From the NCBI RefSeq assembly GCF_002079305.1, contig NZ_CP015039.1, positions 1,013,501-1,077,500 on the forward strand: DNA of 64,000 bases. Direction: 5' to 3'. A program made the position numbers and the translations under genes. This document shows, piece after piece, positions 18,878 to 28,185 of the stretch; positions within the stretch are counted from its first letter, which is position 1; each line of letters begins with the position of its first letter. This DNA comes from Rhodovulum sp. P5 (GTDB lineage Bacteria > Pseudomonadota > Alphaproteobacteria > Rhodobacterales > Rhodobacteraceae). The notes under the pieces were generated by a model, which did not search any database, had not been told where the DNA came from, and was given only the letters and a program-made list of their open reading frames with translations.

Positions 18878-19528
18878 ATGGCGCCGGAATGGCAAGTCTT
18901 TGACGGTTTGGTCCCGTATGAGGAGGCCTGCGAGAGGATGGAGGCCCGCGTCGCCGGGATTTCCGCAGGCACAGCGGCAGAGGCAATCTGGCTTCTGGAA
19001 CACCCGCCCCTCTACACCGCAGGCACGTCGGCACGGCCGGACGATCTGACCGATCCGGGCCGGTTCCCGGTGCATCAGACGCGGCGGGGCGGACAATTCA
19101 CCTATCACGGCCCGGGCCAGCGCGTGGTCTATACCATGCTCGATCTCACCCACCGCGGCCGGGACGTGCGCCGCTTTGTCTGGCAACTGGAAGACTGGGT
19201 GATCCGCACCCTCGACGAATTCAACGTCAAAGGGGAACGGCGCGTGGGGCGCGTCGGCGTCTGGGTCGTCCGTCCGCAACTGGCGCCGTCACCGTCCGGC
19301 GCCCCGCGAGAGGACAAGATCGCCGCGATCGGCGTGCGCATCCGCCGCTGGATCAGCTTTCACGGCCTGGCCATCAACGTGGAACCGGACCTGACGCATT
19401 ACGACGGCATCGTCCCCTGCGGCATCGCCGATCACGGGGTGACCAGCCTTGTGGATCTCGGCCTGCCGGTCAGCATGGCCGATCTCGATGTCGCGCTGGA
19501 ACGGACCTTTCCGAAGGTCTTCGGATAG
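18878..19528 (+). CDS. lipB: Octanoyl-ACP:protein N-octanoyltransferase
   Basis: Encodes 216 residues. LipB transfers octanoate from acyl carrier protein to lipoyl domains, the first step of lipoate assembly. The family motifs are visible: [17 protein letters not shown], the lysine in [10 protein letters not shown] and the catalytic Cys in [13 protein letters not shown]. The ATG at 18878 is taken as start; AAGGAG is 12 bases upstream, a little far, but the protein begins as expected before the conserved YEEA region. Confidence 0.96.
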   Translation: MAPEWQVFDGLVPYEEACERMEARVAGISAGTAAEAIWLLEHPPLYTAGTSARPDDLTDPGRFPVHQTRRGGQFTYHGPGQRVVYTMLDLTHRGRDVRRFVWQLEDWVIRTLDEFNVKGERRVGRVGVWVVRPQLAPSPSGAPREDKIAAIGVRIRRWISFHGLAINVEPDLTHYDGIVPCGIADHGVTSLVDLGLPVSMADLDVALERTFPKVFG

Positions 19529-19538
19529 GCCCGAGCCG

Positions 19539-19871
19539 TCAGTGCTTCGTCTTGCTGCCGGCGATGTCCTTTAGCGAGGGGCTGCCCTCGATCAACAGGG
19601 CCCGGTCGCCGTTGGGATGCGCGGTTTCCTGAAGCTCCATCAGGTCCTTCTCGTATTCCTCGGCCTTCAGCTTGAAGAACCGCTGGGCCAGATCCTCGTA
19701 CATCTCACGCGCAAGCAGCAGCCCCAACACCAGCGCGGTGATGAAGAAGATGAAGTGCTGATAGATGAAGAGGAATGTGAACAGATGAACCACGATCAGC
19801 AGAAGCGCAGAACCGCGCAGGATCAGGGCCGGCCATTGCTCGGCCTTCACGTTCTTGATGTATTTCAGCAT
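19539..19871 (-). CDS. Two-helix membrane protein, unknown
   Basis: Encodes 110 residues. Two membrane helices are predicted at about 17-35 (LILRGSALLLIVVHLFTFLF) and 37-52 (QHFIFFITALVLGLLLA), followed by a charged cytoplasmic-looking tail with a short amphipathic helix (YEDLAQRFFKLKAEEYEKDL). No family recognised. It is convergent with lipB, ten bases apart. Confidence 0.8.
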   Translation of the reverse strand: MLKYIKNVKAEQWPALILRGSALLLIVVHLFTFLFIYQHFIFFITALVLGLLLAREMYEDLAQRFFKLKAEEYEKDLMELQETAHPNGDRALLIEGSPSLKDIAGSKTKH

Positions 19872-20087
19872 CTGATGTCTCTGTATCGCTTGTTGCCGGC
19901 AGGATAGCGCCCATAGCAGTCGGGAAAAAGCACTCCTGCACCTGTTTCTAGTCTCTGCTGTGTTACCAAGCCACTACCGCCAGATGGGTTTCCCTGCGGA
20001 ATGGACAAGCCCTGCGGGGATCACGGATGTCAGGTCGTGCCGCGATGCGGGACATATCGCACATCATGCCGCAGCGCGGCAATCCCT

Positions 20088-20546
20088 TCAGGCGAGGCGA
20101 TCCTTGACCATCGGTCCCACGGCCCCGAAATCCATCTGACCGGCATATTCGGCCTTCAGCACGGCCATGACTCGCCCGACATCGCGAATGCTCTCGGCAC
20201 CGGTCTCGGACAGGGCGGCATCGACGGCCTCTTGCACTTCCTCATCGGTCAGTTGTCGCGGCAGGAATTCCTCGATCACCGCGATCTCCGACCGCTCGCG
20301 CTCTGCCAGGTCAAGACGGCCGCCCTCTTCATAGGCGCGGGCACTTTCCTGGCGCTGCTTGATCATCCGGCCGAGAATCGAAAGGATCTCGTCCTCGCCA
20401 ACACCGGTCTCAGACCCGTCGGAGCGCAGGGCGATATCCTTGTCCTTGATCGCGGCATTGATCAGGCGTAGCGTGGCCAGACGCTCCGCCTCCTTGTTTT
20501 TCATCGCGCTTTTCAGCGATGTCGATATCCGGCTGCGCAAATCCAT
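20088..20546 (-). CDS. GatB/YqeY domain-containing protein
   Basis: Encodes 152 residues, the normal YqeY length. The N-terminal LKSAMKNKEAERLATLRLINAAIKDKDI and C-terminal LPRQLTDEEVQEAV and GRVMAVLKAEYAGQMD segments are typical. The fold matches the tRNA-binding tail of GatB, so a role in tRNA or amidotransferase-like chemistry is proposed in the literature, not proven. It is divergent from carA, a neighbourhood often seen in this group. Confidence 0.93.
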   Translation of the reverse strand: MDLRSRISTSLKSAMKNKEAERLATLRLINAAIKDKDIALRSDGSETGVGEDEILSILGRMIKQRQESARAYEEGGRLDLAERERSEIAVIEEFLPRQLTDEEVQEAVDAALSETGAESIRDVGRVMAVLKAEYAGQMDFGAVGPMVKDRLA

Positions 20547-20669
20547 CAGGGTCCTCGTGTCACCGGTCGCGTCAGGCTGTGCACCATAACGATCAGCCGC
20601 CGCAGAGGCAAGCGGACGCCAAAGCACTAAGTTACTGAAATAAGGTGGTTTTGCATTTTGCCTCGCCCC

Positions 20670-20698
20670 TTGATTCTTGGCACGCGCGGCCATAGTCT
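20670..20698 (+). promoter_or_regulatory. Promoter candidate for carA
   Basis: TTGATT (20670-20675), 17 bases, TAGTCT (20693-20698) matches the housekeeping layout and lies 29 bp before the carA ATG. The -10 box is weak. Confidence 0.35.
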
Positions 20699-20727
20699 CC
20701 GCCGGATTCCGCGATCAGGAGACCCCC

Positions 20728-21885
20728 ATGCCCGGCACAGCACGCGCCCCCCGCCCGACCGCTTGCCTGACCCTTGCCGATGGAACCGTGTTCTACGGAA
20801 AAGGGTTCGGCGCCACCGGTGAGAGGGTGGCAGAGCTGTGCTTCAACACGGCAATGACCGGCTATCAGGAGATCATGACCGATCCCTCCTATGCCGGGCA
20901 GGTGGTCACCTTCACCTTCCCCCATGTGGGCGATGTCGGCGTGAACCCCGAAGACGACGAACAGGCCGCGCCCGTGGCCGACGGTATGGTCGTGAAATGG
21001 GACCCGACAGAGCCCAGCAACTGGCGCGCCGCCGATACCCTTTCGGACTGGCTGGCCCGGCAAGGGCGGGTCGGCATCGGCGGGGTCGACACCCGCCGTC
21101 TGACCCGCGCGATCCGCCAACAGGGTTCCCCCCATGTCGCCTTGGCCCACGACCCCGAAGGCCAGTTCGATATCGAGGCGCTGGTCGCCAAGGCGCGCGG
21201 CTTCTGCGGGCTGGAGGGGCTGGATCTGGCCAAGGACGTCACCTGCGCCCAAAGCTATCGCTGGGATGAGATGCGCTGGGCATGGCCGGACGGCTATCAG
21301 CGTCGCGAAGGTCCCGGGCACAAGGTCGTGGCCATCGACTACGGCGCGAAACGCAACATCCTGCGCTGCCTTGCCTCGGCGGGCTGCGATGTCACCGTTC
21401 TGCCGGCAACCGCCACGGCAGAGGATGTTCTGGCGCTGTCCCCCGACGGTGTGTTCCTGTCGAACGGCCCCGGCGATCCCGCGGCAACGGGCGCCTATGC
21501 CGTGCCGATGATCCAGGGCGTGCTGGAGCGGGACATTCCCCTTTTCGGGATCTGCCTTGGCCATCAGATGCTGGCACTGGCGCTCGGCGCGAAGACGATC
21601 AAGATGAACCACGGCCATCACGGCGCGAACCACCCGGTGAAGGATCTGGAAACCGGCAAGGTCGAGATCACGTCGATGAATCACGGCTTCACCGTCGACA
21701 GCCAAAGCCTGCCAGCCGGCGTCAAGGAAACCCATGTTTCGCTGTTCGACGGGTCGAATTGCGGCATCCGCATGGCCGACCGCCCGGTCTTTTCCGTCCA
21801 GTACCACCCAGAGGCCAGCCCCGGCCCCCAGGACAGCTACTACCTGTTCGAACGGTTCGCCGCGGCGATGGCGGAACGGGCCTAA
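20728..21885 (+). CDS. carA: Carbamoyl-phosphate synthase small subunit
   Basis: Encodes 385 residues. CarA is the glutamine amidotransferase of carbamoyl-phosphate synthase, feeding ammonia to CarB for arginine and pyrimidine synthesis. The N-terminal domain (ADGTVFYGKGFGA, ELCFNTAMTGYQEI) and class I GATase domain are complete: nucleophile C276 in LFGICLGHQML, and the His-Glu pair in VQYHPEASPGP. carB is not in the window, so the subunits are not adjacent here. The last four bases overlap the convergent HisD paralogue. Confidence 0.97.
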   Translation: MPGTARAPRPTACLTLADGTVFYGKGFGATGERVAELCFNTAMTGYQEIMTDPSYAGQVVTFTFPHVGDVGVNPEDDEQAAPVADGMVVKWDPTEPSNWRAADTLSDWLARQGRVGIGGVDTRRLTRAIRQQGSPHVALAHDPEGQFDIEALVAKARGFCGLEGLDLAKDVTCAQSYRWDEMRWAWPDGYQRREGPGHKVVAIDYGAKRNILRCLASAGCDVTVLPATATAEDVLALSPDGVFLSNGPGDPAATGAYAVPMIQGVLERDIPLFGICLGHQMLALALGAKTIKMNHGHHGANHPVKDLETGKVEITSMNHGFTVDSQSLPAGVKETHVSLFDGSNCGIRMADRPVFSVQYHPEASPGPQDSYYLFERFAAAMAERA

Positions 21886-23213
21886 CCTTCGTTCCCGAAG
21901 GCCGCGTCACGCATCGCGGATACCGCGTTGGCATGGGCATCGAAGCCTTCGTATTCCGCGAAGCGTTTCGCCTTGGGGGCCAGCAGGTCATAGCCGCGGC
22001 GGGTCACATGGCCCAGCCCGATGGTCTTCAGATAGGCATGGACACCAAGCGGCGAATGAGTCAGCGCCGCGGCATTCGTCGGCAACACGGCATTGGGTCC
22101 CAGCGTGAAGTTCCCGATGCAGATCGGGGTATGGGCGCCCAGCAGGATTTCCCCGGCATTGCGGATCGCGCCAAGATAATCCTGCGGCACCTCGGCATGG
22201 ATTTGCAGATGTTCTGGCGCATAGGCGTTGACGAAGTCGATCGCCGCCCCGAAGTCCGGCGTCAGAATCACCCCACCCCGCGGGCCACATAGGACCGCCT
22301 GCGAGAAACCGGTGCGCTCCTCCCCCATCGCCGCCCAATAGCCGGGGATAGCGGCAAGGGCATCCTCTGCCACGCTGCGGGAATTCGTGACGAGCCATGC
22401 GGAACTGTCGGGTCCGTGTTCGGATTCAATCAACAGATCCAGCGCGGCGACGCGCCCGTTGGCGGTCTCGTCGGCAAGAATGATGGACTCGCTCGGCCCC
22501 GCGGGGGTGCCGGGGTCCAGCCGGTCGGACAAGAGCCGCTTTGCAGCAACCACCCACGGGCTGCCCGGCCCGACCATCTTGGGCGCCCTTGGTACGGTTT
22601 CGGTGCCATAGGCGACCGCCGCGACGCCTTGCGCGCCCCCGCATTTATAGACCTCTTCCACCCCGGCGATCCGGGCGGCGACCAGCGTGGCGGCATCCAC
22701 CTTGCCGTCCGGCCCCGGCGGGGTCACGATGAAGGGGCGGCCGACACCTGCCACCACCGCCGGGATCGTCGTCATCATCACCACCGATGGAAACGAGCCC
22801 TTGCCCCGCGGGACGTAGCAGGCGACCGAGTCGATGGGCACGACCTTTTCGCCCGCAAACACGCCCGGATGCATTTCCTTCCACCACATCTCCTCTGGCA
22901 TCTGCGCCTGATGGAACCGGCGCACGTTGTCGGAGCAGAATTCCAGAACCTCGATCATCTCCCGATCCACCGCATCGAAAGCCGCGTCGAAATCGGCCGG
23001 CGTCGCGGCGATGGCATCCGCCGTCACGGGCGATTTGTCGAACTGGTTGGCAAACCGGGCAAGGGCCGCGTCGCCCTCGTCCCGGACCGCCTCGATAATC
23101 GGTTTCGCCGCTTCCAGGATCGGGCCAAGATCGCCCTCGGTCCGCTTCAGCAGCGCGGCGCGCCCCGCGTCATCCAGCGTGGCATACTCGTGAAAGGTGA
23201 CGGTGGTCGGCAT
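21882..23213 (-). CDS. HisD-family dehydrogenase, probably catabolic
   Basis: Encodes 443 residues of the histidinol dehydrogenase fold. The catalytic pair E334-H335 (APEHLQIH) and last ligand region (H427) are kept, but two zinc-ligand positions of true HisD differ: Gln becomes E263 (IESEHGPD) and Asp becomes N368 (CIGNFTLGPNA), and the adjacent substrate-site His becomes A375. A canonical hisD lies at 159-1469. The gene ends an operon with an SDR and a polyamine-type ABC transporter. HpsN, the sulfopropanediol dehydrogenase of marine Rhodobacteraceae, is a known HisD-fold catabolic enzyme; this protein could be HpsN-like or act on another polyol. The start at 23213 has GGAG seven bases upstream; an alternative ATG at 23231 overlaps the permease stop. 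Confidence 0.88.
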   Translation of the reverse strand: MPTTVTFHEYATLDDAGRAALLKRTEGDLGPILEAAKPIIEAVRDEGDAALARFANQFDKSPVTADAIAATPADFDAAFDAVDREMIEVLEFCSDNVRRFHQAQMPEEMWWKEMHPGVFAGEKVVPIDSVACYVPRGKGSFPSVVMMTTIPAVVAGVGRPFIVTPPGPDGKVDAATLVAARIAGVEEVYKCGGAQGVAAVAYGTETVPRAPKMVGPGSPWVVAAKRLLSDRLDPGTPAGPSESIILADETANGRVAALDLLIESEHGPDSSAWLVTNSRSVAEDALAAIPGYWAAMGEERTGFSQAVLCGPRGGVILTPDFGAAIDFVNAYAPEHLQIHAEVPQDYLGAIRNAGEILLGAHTPICIGNFTLGPNAVLPTNAAALTHSPLGVHAYLKTIGLGHVTRRGYDLLAPKAKRFAEYEGFDAHANAVSAMRDAAFGNEG

Positions 23214-23227
23214 GGGCAGGCTCCGGT

Positions 23228-24028
23228 TCATTTCGAGCGCAGGAAGATTTCCAGCCCGACCAGAAGGTCGAGCAACAGGACCGCGACCAGCGCGATCACG
23301 ATGTAGAGGACGGACACCGCGGCAAGGTCGGGTGTGATGACGCTGCGGATGGAGTTGTAGATCTGCACCGGCAGCGTGACGGTACGGCTGTCGGTCAGAA
23401 ACAGGCTGACGAGGAATTCGTTGAAGGCGAGGATGAACATCAACAAGCCGCCGGTGATTACCCCCGGCATCACTGCCGGCAGCGTTACGGTCAGGAAGGT
23501 CTGCAGCGGCGGCGCTCCGCAATTCATCGCGGCGTTTTCCAGTTCGGGGTCGATGGCGTTGACGCTTGCCGCGACCGACCAGATCATGAAGGGCAGGTTG
23601 ATCACGCACAGCGCGACGCCCACGGGCCAAAGCTGGCCAAGGATGCGGATTTCTCCAAAGAACAGCATCATCGAGATGCCGGAAACCACCAGCGGGATGG
23701 TGAAGGGCAACAGCAGGTAAACCTGAACGGCATTGCGGAACCGCAGGCGATAACGCACGGTCGCCAGCGCGGCCAGTGTGCCGACCGGCAGGCTGACCAG
23801 CGTGCAGATGACCGAGACATAGAAGGTACGGACAAGCGCGCCCTTGAAACTGTCAAGCTGCCACAGTTCCCGATACCAGCGCAGCGAAAACCCCTCCGGC
23901 GGGAACTGGATGATCTCGCCTGACGTGAAGGACGCGCCGATCACGATCAGCGTCGGCAGGCTTAGGGTGATCAGGCTGACCGCGACCAGCCCCCAGATGA
24001 CCAGACGCTTCGACAGGCTGCCCCTCAT
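23228..24028 (-). CDS. ABC transporter permease (PotC-like)
   Basis: Encodes 266 residues with about six membrane helices and the inner-membrane ABC permease signature EAA-like loop (NAAMNCGAPPLQTFLTVTLP). It resembles the second permease of spermidine/putrescine importers. The start at 24028 follows GGGGGAGGAC and overlaps the restored end of the upstream permease by four bases. Substrate is unknown; the operon context with a HisD-like dehydrogenase argues against simple polyamine uptake. Confidence 0.9.
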   Translation of the reverse strand: MRGSLSKRLVIWGLVAVSLITLSLPTLIVIGASFTSGEIIQFPPEGFSLRWYRELWQLDSFKGALVRTFYVSVICTLVSLPVGTLAALATVRYRLRFRNAVQVYLLLPFTIPLVVSGISMMLFFGEIRILGQLWPVGVALCVINLPFMIWSVAASVNAIDPELENAAMNCGAPPLQTFLTVTLPAVMPGVITGGLLMFILAFNEFLVSLFLTDSRTVTLPVQIYNSIRSVITPDLAAVSVLYIVIALVAVLLLDLLVGLEIFLRSK

Positions 24029-24977
24029 GCGTCCTCCCCCCGCACGCCGAGCGTTCCCGTGCCCGCAATCAGGAAGACACCGGCCACGATCAGGCTGCCC
24101 AAGGTGACCAGCACCATCGACAGCGCGGCCCCAGCCCCGGATTGGAGATCTGGAAGAAGCTGTCATAGATTGCCGAGGCGATGAAATCCGACGTGCCGCC
24201 ACCCAGTATCTCGGGCATCGCGAAATCCGTCAGCGTCAGCGTGAAGACCACGACAGAGGCACCCGTCAGCCCCGGGCGCGCCATCGGCAGAACCACATGG
24301 CGGAAGGTGGATACCCATGTCGCGCCAAGGCTTTCGGAGGCAAGCTCGATATCCTCCGGGATCGCCGCGATGGCCGGCACAATCAGCAGGATCGCAAACG
24401 GCAGCATGTATTGCACCAGCCCGAAGATCACCGCCGGGTAATTGAACAGAAGATCGAAGGTCGGCAGGCCAAGCCCCGAAAGCGCGGTGTTCACCAACCC
24501 CTCCCGCCCCAGCACGATCAGCCAGCCATAGGCACGCACCACCTGCCCGATGAAAAACGGCAGAAACAGCGCGATCAGCAGGAACTTCCGAAGCGCCGCA
24601 GAATGGGTCCGCACGATGGCATAGGCATAGGGGAAAGCGAGGAAGACCGAAATGAGCGTCACCAGCAGAGCCCCCCAAAGGGTTCGTCCCAGCACCCGCG
24701 TATAGACCGGACGGTCAAGGATCGTCTGATAGTTCGTCAGGCTATAGGCCTCTTTCAACCGGTAGGTCGCAAGGTCAAGCTCGTGCAGGCTGAATTCCAC
24801 CATATAGCCCAAGCCGATCACCAGAACGCCCACCAGAAACAATGCCGGCGCAAGCAGGCCCCAGGGCGTCAGCCGCCGCAGGCGCGCCGGCCACAGGAAG
24901 GCCGCCGCGGCCTCAACCGCGTCAAGAACGCGCCATTGGATCGGAAGATTGCCTCGGGACATCTGCGCAGGATGCAT
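24025..24977 (-). pseudogene. ABC transporter permease (PotB-like), frameshifted as read
   Basis: The frame from 24977 encodes a first-permease subunit with membrane helices and the EAA-like loop (ASESLGATWVSTFRHVVLP), but near 24132 it switches to an unlikely Trp/Cys/Arg-rich tail and stops at 24090. The expected last helix (MVLVTLGSLIVAGVFLIAG) continues in another frame to a TGA at 24025 that overlaps the next permease by ATGA. One additional G in the minus-strand G4 run (complement of 24129-24132) restores a 317-residue protein. Because the neighbouring genes are intact, a consensus error is at least as likely as a real mutation. ATG 24962 is an alternative start. Confidence 0.8.
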
Positions 24978-24978
24978 G

Positions 24979-25001
24979 GGGGCGGCAAAGACCGCCGCCC
25001 C
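24979..25001 (-). promoter_or_regulatory. Intercistronic hairpin after the binding-protein gene
   Basis: GGGGCGGC (24979-24986), seven bases, GCCGCCCC (24994-25001) form a perfect eight-base stem between the binding-protein stop and the first permease. Such hairpins often protect the upstream mRNA and raise binding-protein levels over the permeases, as in malE-malF. No T run follows. Confidence 0.6.
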
Positions 25002-25007
25002 GACGCG

Positions 25008-26099
25008 TCAGCCCTGGAATATCTCGCTGAACTTCGCGAACCAGATCGGCTGGTTTTCCACCAGGACGGGCGAGGGCACCGACACCAGCTTTGCGAAATC
25101 CTCGGGCTTGGTCGGGTAGGACGGATCGCCCACCAGATCGGCCGGCGGCGCGATCCCCGGATAGACCGGCGGCAGGCCCAGAAGCGAACACCACTTCGCC
25201 TGCGCGTCCTTCGACAGGGCGAAATTGACGAACTGCTTGGCCCAGTATTCCTCGTTCTCCGGCAGGCCCTTGGGCACCCACAACCCATCGGTGTCGACCT
25301 TGCAGCCTTCCTCCGGCACGGTCCATTCCACGTCGATGTCGCTTTGCCGCGCGGCACGGGCGTTCACCGAGATCGTGCAGGCAATATCGATCTCGCCATT
25401 CTGGAACCATGTCGTGAAATCGGCGTCCTCGCCCAGAAGTGGCGCGTTGGCCTTGAGCTTGCGGTAGAATTCATACCCCGGTTCCATGTTGCCGGGGATG
25501 TCTTCGAATGTGCCGCCGCCGGCGATGACCGAGATCGGGTTGAACCCGATGCCGTCATCATAAAGGGCGATGCGCCCCTTGAACTTCGGGTCCAGCATCA
25601 CCGTCCAGCTTGCCGGGGGGCCATCGGGGAACGCCTCTGGCCGGTAGGCGCAGACATAGACATAGGCATAGGTGTTCACCAACGGATAGCCGTCCAGCCC
25701 CGTGGGCTTGGCCAGCGGCAACAGCCCGTCAAGGTTCGGCAGATCGGACAGGTCGACCGTCACGCCACGGAGCGCCGAGATCGTCGCGTTGGTCGTGGTG
25801 TCCCAGTTCACGTGGATCGGCGGGATGCGCCCCTGATCGACGGCCGCCCAGATCTTTGGTTTGATCTCGTTATCCTCGGTAAAGTCCAGCCGCACGGGAA
25901 TGCCGGTTTCCGCCGTGAAGGGATCGGCCACGCCTTCCTTCAGCGCATCGCCCCAGGCCCCGCCCCAGGCGCGCACGATGATCTCCGACGGTTTGTCCTG
26001 CGCGCGCAGGATGCCGGGCATGGCCAGCGCCCCCGCTCCGGCGGCGCTCAGCTTCAGGAAGGTGCGCCGGGCGGTGCCGGGCCGTGGTGTGCGTGTCAT
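25008..26099 (-). CDS. ABC transporter substrate-binding protein (spermidine/putrescine type)
   Basis: Encodes 363 residues of the PotD/PotF-like periplasmic binding family. The N-terminus carries a Tat-like signal (ARRTFLKLSAAGAGALAMPG), implying export in a folded state. Family features include IIVRAWGGAWGDAL and the C-terminal VPKGLPENEEYWAKQFVNFAL. Starting at 26099 keeps the twin-arginine motif close to the N-terminus; one base separates it from the ATPase stop. Ligand cannot be assigned from sequence. Confidence 0.9.
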   Translation of the reverse strand: MTRTPRPGTARRTFLKLSAAGAGALAMPGILRAQDKPSEIIVRAWGGAWGDALKEGVADPFTAETGIPVRLDFTEDNEIKPKIWAAVDQGRIPPIHVNWDTTTNATISALRGVTVDLSDLPNLDGLLPLAKPTGLDGYPLVNTYAYVYVCAYRPEAFPDGPPASWTVMLDPKFKGRIALYDDGIGFNPISVIAGGGTFEDIPGNMEPGYEFYRKLKANAPLLGEDADFTTWFQNGEIDIACTISVNARAARQSDIDVEWTVPEEGCKVDTDGLWVPKGLPENEEYWAKQFVNFALSKDAQAKWCSLLGLPPVYPGIAPPADLVGDPSYPTKPEDFAKLVSVPSPVLVENQPIWFAKFSEIFQG

Positions 26100-26100
26100 G

Positions 26101-27222
26101 TCAGATCGCTCCCTGCTGGTTGTCATGCGTTACAGTCGGCTGCGCCTGCCCGGTCGGGAAGGCGAAAAGGTCGCGCGCCGCCCATTCAAGGCGAACCGGC
26201 TGGCCTTCGTCGAAGACGTTGTGGCTGACCGGATCGTGGTCGAAGATGCTGAGAACCGCGCCGTCCAGCGCCGGAACCTCGACCAGATAGACCATCCGCT
26301 CCCCCTCGAAGATGCGCTGGCGAACTTGGCCCTCGACGGCGTTCTCCCGCTTCGGCGTGCCGGCCACCGGGCCGATGGCGATCTGCTCGGCCCGGATCAC
26401 GCAGTCGACCGGGGTGCCCTTCGCCATCGCCGGGCCATTCGCCAGCAAATCGCCGCCCCCGACCCGAACCGTCAAGGCGCCCTCCCCCTGCCCCGCCACA
26501 TGGCCAGAGAGCATCGAGGTCACGCCGATAAACTGCGCCACGAACGGATTTCCAGGCCGGCGGTACAGCGCGACCGGCGTGTCTGCCTGCTGCACCCGGC
26601 CCCCGTCCATCACCACGATCCGGTCCGACATCACCAGCGCCTCCCGCTGGTCATGGGTCACGTTGATCGTGGTCACGCCAAGCTCTTGCTGGATCCGGCG
26701 GAATTCAAGCTGCATGTCCTCGCGCAGCTTGCGGTCCAGCGCCGACAGGGGTTCGTCCAGCAGCAACAGATCGGGGTTGAAGACCAGCGCCCGGGCAATC
26801 GCGACCCGCTGCTGCTGCCCGCCCGAAAGCTGATGCGGGCGGCGGTCGCGATAGTCGCCAAGACGCACAAGGCCCAGGTAGTCATCGACCAGACCCGGGA
26901 TCTTCGCCGGATCGAAGCGGCGCATCTTCAGCGGATAGGCCACGTTTTCCGCCGCGGTCATGTGCGGGAACAGCGCCAGCTTCTGAAACACCATCCCAAT
27001 GGAGCGGCGATAGGGCGGCACCGTGTCCATCGCCACGCCGTTGATCCGGATCGTGCCGCTGTCGGGCACCTCGAACCCCGCGATCATGCGCAAAAGCGTG
27101 GTCTTGCCACAGCCAGAGGGGCCGACCACCGTCATGAACTCCCCCCGCCCAAGCGAGAGGGACGCCGCCGAAACGGCCGGTTGGCCGCGAAACGTCTTTG
27201 AGACGTCGGTAATCTCAACCAT
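26101..27222 (-). CDS. ABC transporter ATP-binding protein (PotA-like)
   Basis: Encodes 373 residues: an ABC nucleotide-binding domain with Walker A GPSGCGKTT, signature LSGGQQQR, Walker B LLLLDEP and the switch His in NVTHDQ, followed by a C-terminal TOBE-type domain from about residue 280. It powers the transporter encoded downstream. The start at 27222 is chosen as it begins the first strand (MVEITDVSKTF); an in-frame extension is Gly/Arg-rich and unlikely. The upstream SDR is 111 bp away. Confidence 0.94.
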   Translation of the reverse strand: MVEITDVSKTFRGQPAVSAASLSLGRGEFMTVVGPSGCGKTTLLRMIAGFEVPDSGTIRINGVAMDTVPPYRRSIGMVFQKLALFPHMTAAENVAYPLKMRRFDPAKIPGLVDDYLGLVRLGDYRDRRPHQLSGGQQQRVAIARALVFNPDLLLLDEPLSALDRKLREDMQLEFRRIQQELGVTTINVTHDQREALVMSDRIVVMDGGRVQQADTPVALYRRPGNPFVAQFIGVTSMLSGHVAGQGEGALTVRVGGGDLLANGPAMAKGTPVDCVIRAEQIAIGPVAGTPKRENAVEGQVRQRIFEGERMVYLVEVPALDGAVLSIFDHDPVSHNVFDEGQPVRLEWAARDLFAFPTGQAQPTVTHDNQQGAI

Positions 27223-27333
27223 GCGGCTGGCGGACTGCACGTTCAAACCCAAACCCCCGGAACCGGTGCGATGGTCCTCCCGGGGGACAGGGCTGTCAAG
27301 CGGTCCCATGCCCCCGCCGCCACGACGCCGGGG

Positions 27334-28104
27334 TCAGATCGAGGCAAGATAGCCGCCATCCACATAGATTATCTGGCCAGTCATGTAGGCCGACGCGTCC
27401 GAGGCCAGAAAGACCGTCGCGCCGACCAGATCCTGCAACTGCCCGAACCGGCCCATCGGGATCTTCGCCTGCATGCGGGCCTGCCAGTCCGGGTTCTGGT
27501 AAAAGGCTTCGGTCAGCTCTGTCCGGAAATAGCCGGGACCAAGCGCATTCACCCGCACACCCGCCGCCGCCCATTCCGCGGCCAGTGCCCGCGTCATGCC
27601 GAGGATCCCGCTTTTCGACGAGGTATAGGGCACCGCCGTCGGCACCCCCACCGCCGAGGTCAGCGACCCGAGATTGACGATACTGCCGGGCCGCCCCGCC
27701 GCGATCAGCGGACGGGCAAACCCCTGGGCGACGAAAAACGCGCCTTTCAGGTTCGTGTCCACGATCCGATCCCACAGGTCTTCTTCCAGGTCGAGAGAGG
27801 CGCAGACCTCTTCCATCCCGGCGTTATTGACCAGGATATCGGGGATAACGTCCAGCGCCGCGATGGCCGCCTGCATGTCGCGGATCGAGGTGACATCGCT
27901 GACATCGGCCTCGACCACTTTCGCACTGCGGCCCAAGGCTTCGACCGCCGCGCAGACCTCGCCCAGCCGGTCGGCCGACCGTCCGACGGCTACGATGTCG
28001 GCCCCGTGCGCGGCCAGCCCCTCGGCCAGCGCGCGACCGATGCCCCGGCTTGCGCCGGTCACCAGCGCCACGCGCCCTGTCAGATCGAAACTCACCCCCG
28101 CCAT
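27334..28104 (-). CDS. SDR family oxidoreductase
   Basis: Encodes 256 residues, a classical SDR with TGASRGIGRA cofactor loop, NNAG, and the catalytic YTSSK (YxxxK) preceded by Ser in NLGSLTS. AAGGGG lies five bases before the ATG at 28104. It heads the ABC transporter/HisD-like operon. In 2,3-dihydroxypropanesulfonate degradation, SDRs (HpsO/HpsP) partner the HisD-fold HpsN; the same pairing here is suggestive only. Confidence 0.92.
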   Translation of the reverse strand: MAGVSFDLTGRVALVTGASRGIGRALAEGLAAHGADIVAVGRSADRLGEVCAAVEALGRSAKVVEADVSDVTSIRDMQAAIAALDVIPDILVNNAGMEEVCASLDLEEDLWDRIVDTNLKGAFFVAQGFARPLIAAGRPGSIVNLGSLTSAVGVPTAVPYTSSKSGILGMTRALAAEWAAAGVRVNALGPGYFRTELTEAFYQNPDWQARMQAKIPMGRFGQLQDLVGATVFLASDASAYMTGQIIYVDGGYLASI

Positions 28105-28185
28105 ATGCACCCCTTGGCTGTCATCCGGTCCACCGCCAGAGCCAGTGAACCGCTGCGCAACGGGTCTGTCAAACGACAGTTGGCG

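Noticed and set aside
159..23213. A duplication of hisD within the window
   Set aside because: The two HisD-family proteins differ at zinc and substrate residues and in context; they are old paralogues, not a recent duplication.
24297..26228. Long plus-strand open frame opposite the ABC transporter genes
   Set aside because: Overlaps three well-supported minus-strand genes and has no protein-like features.
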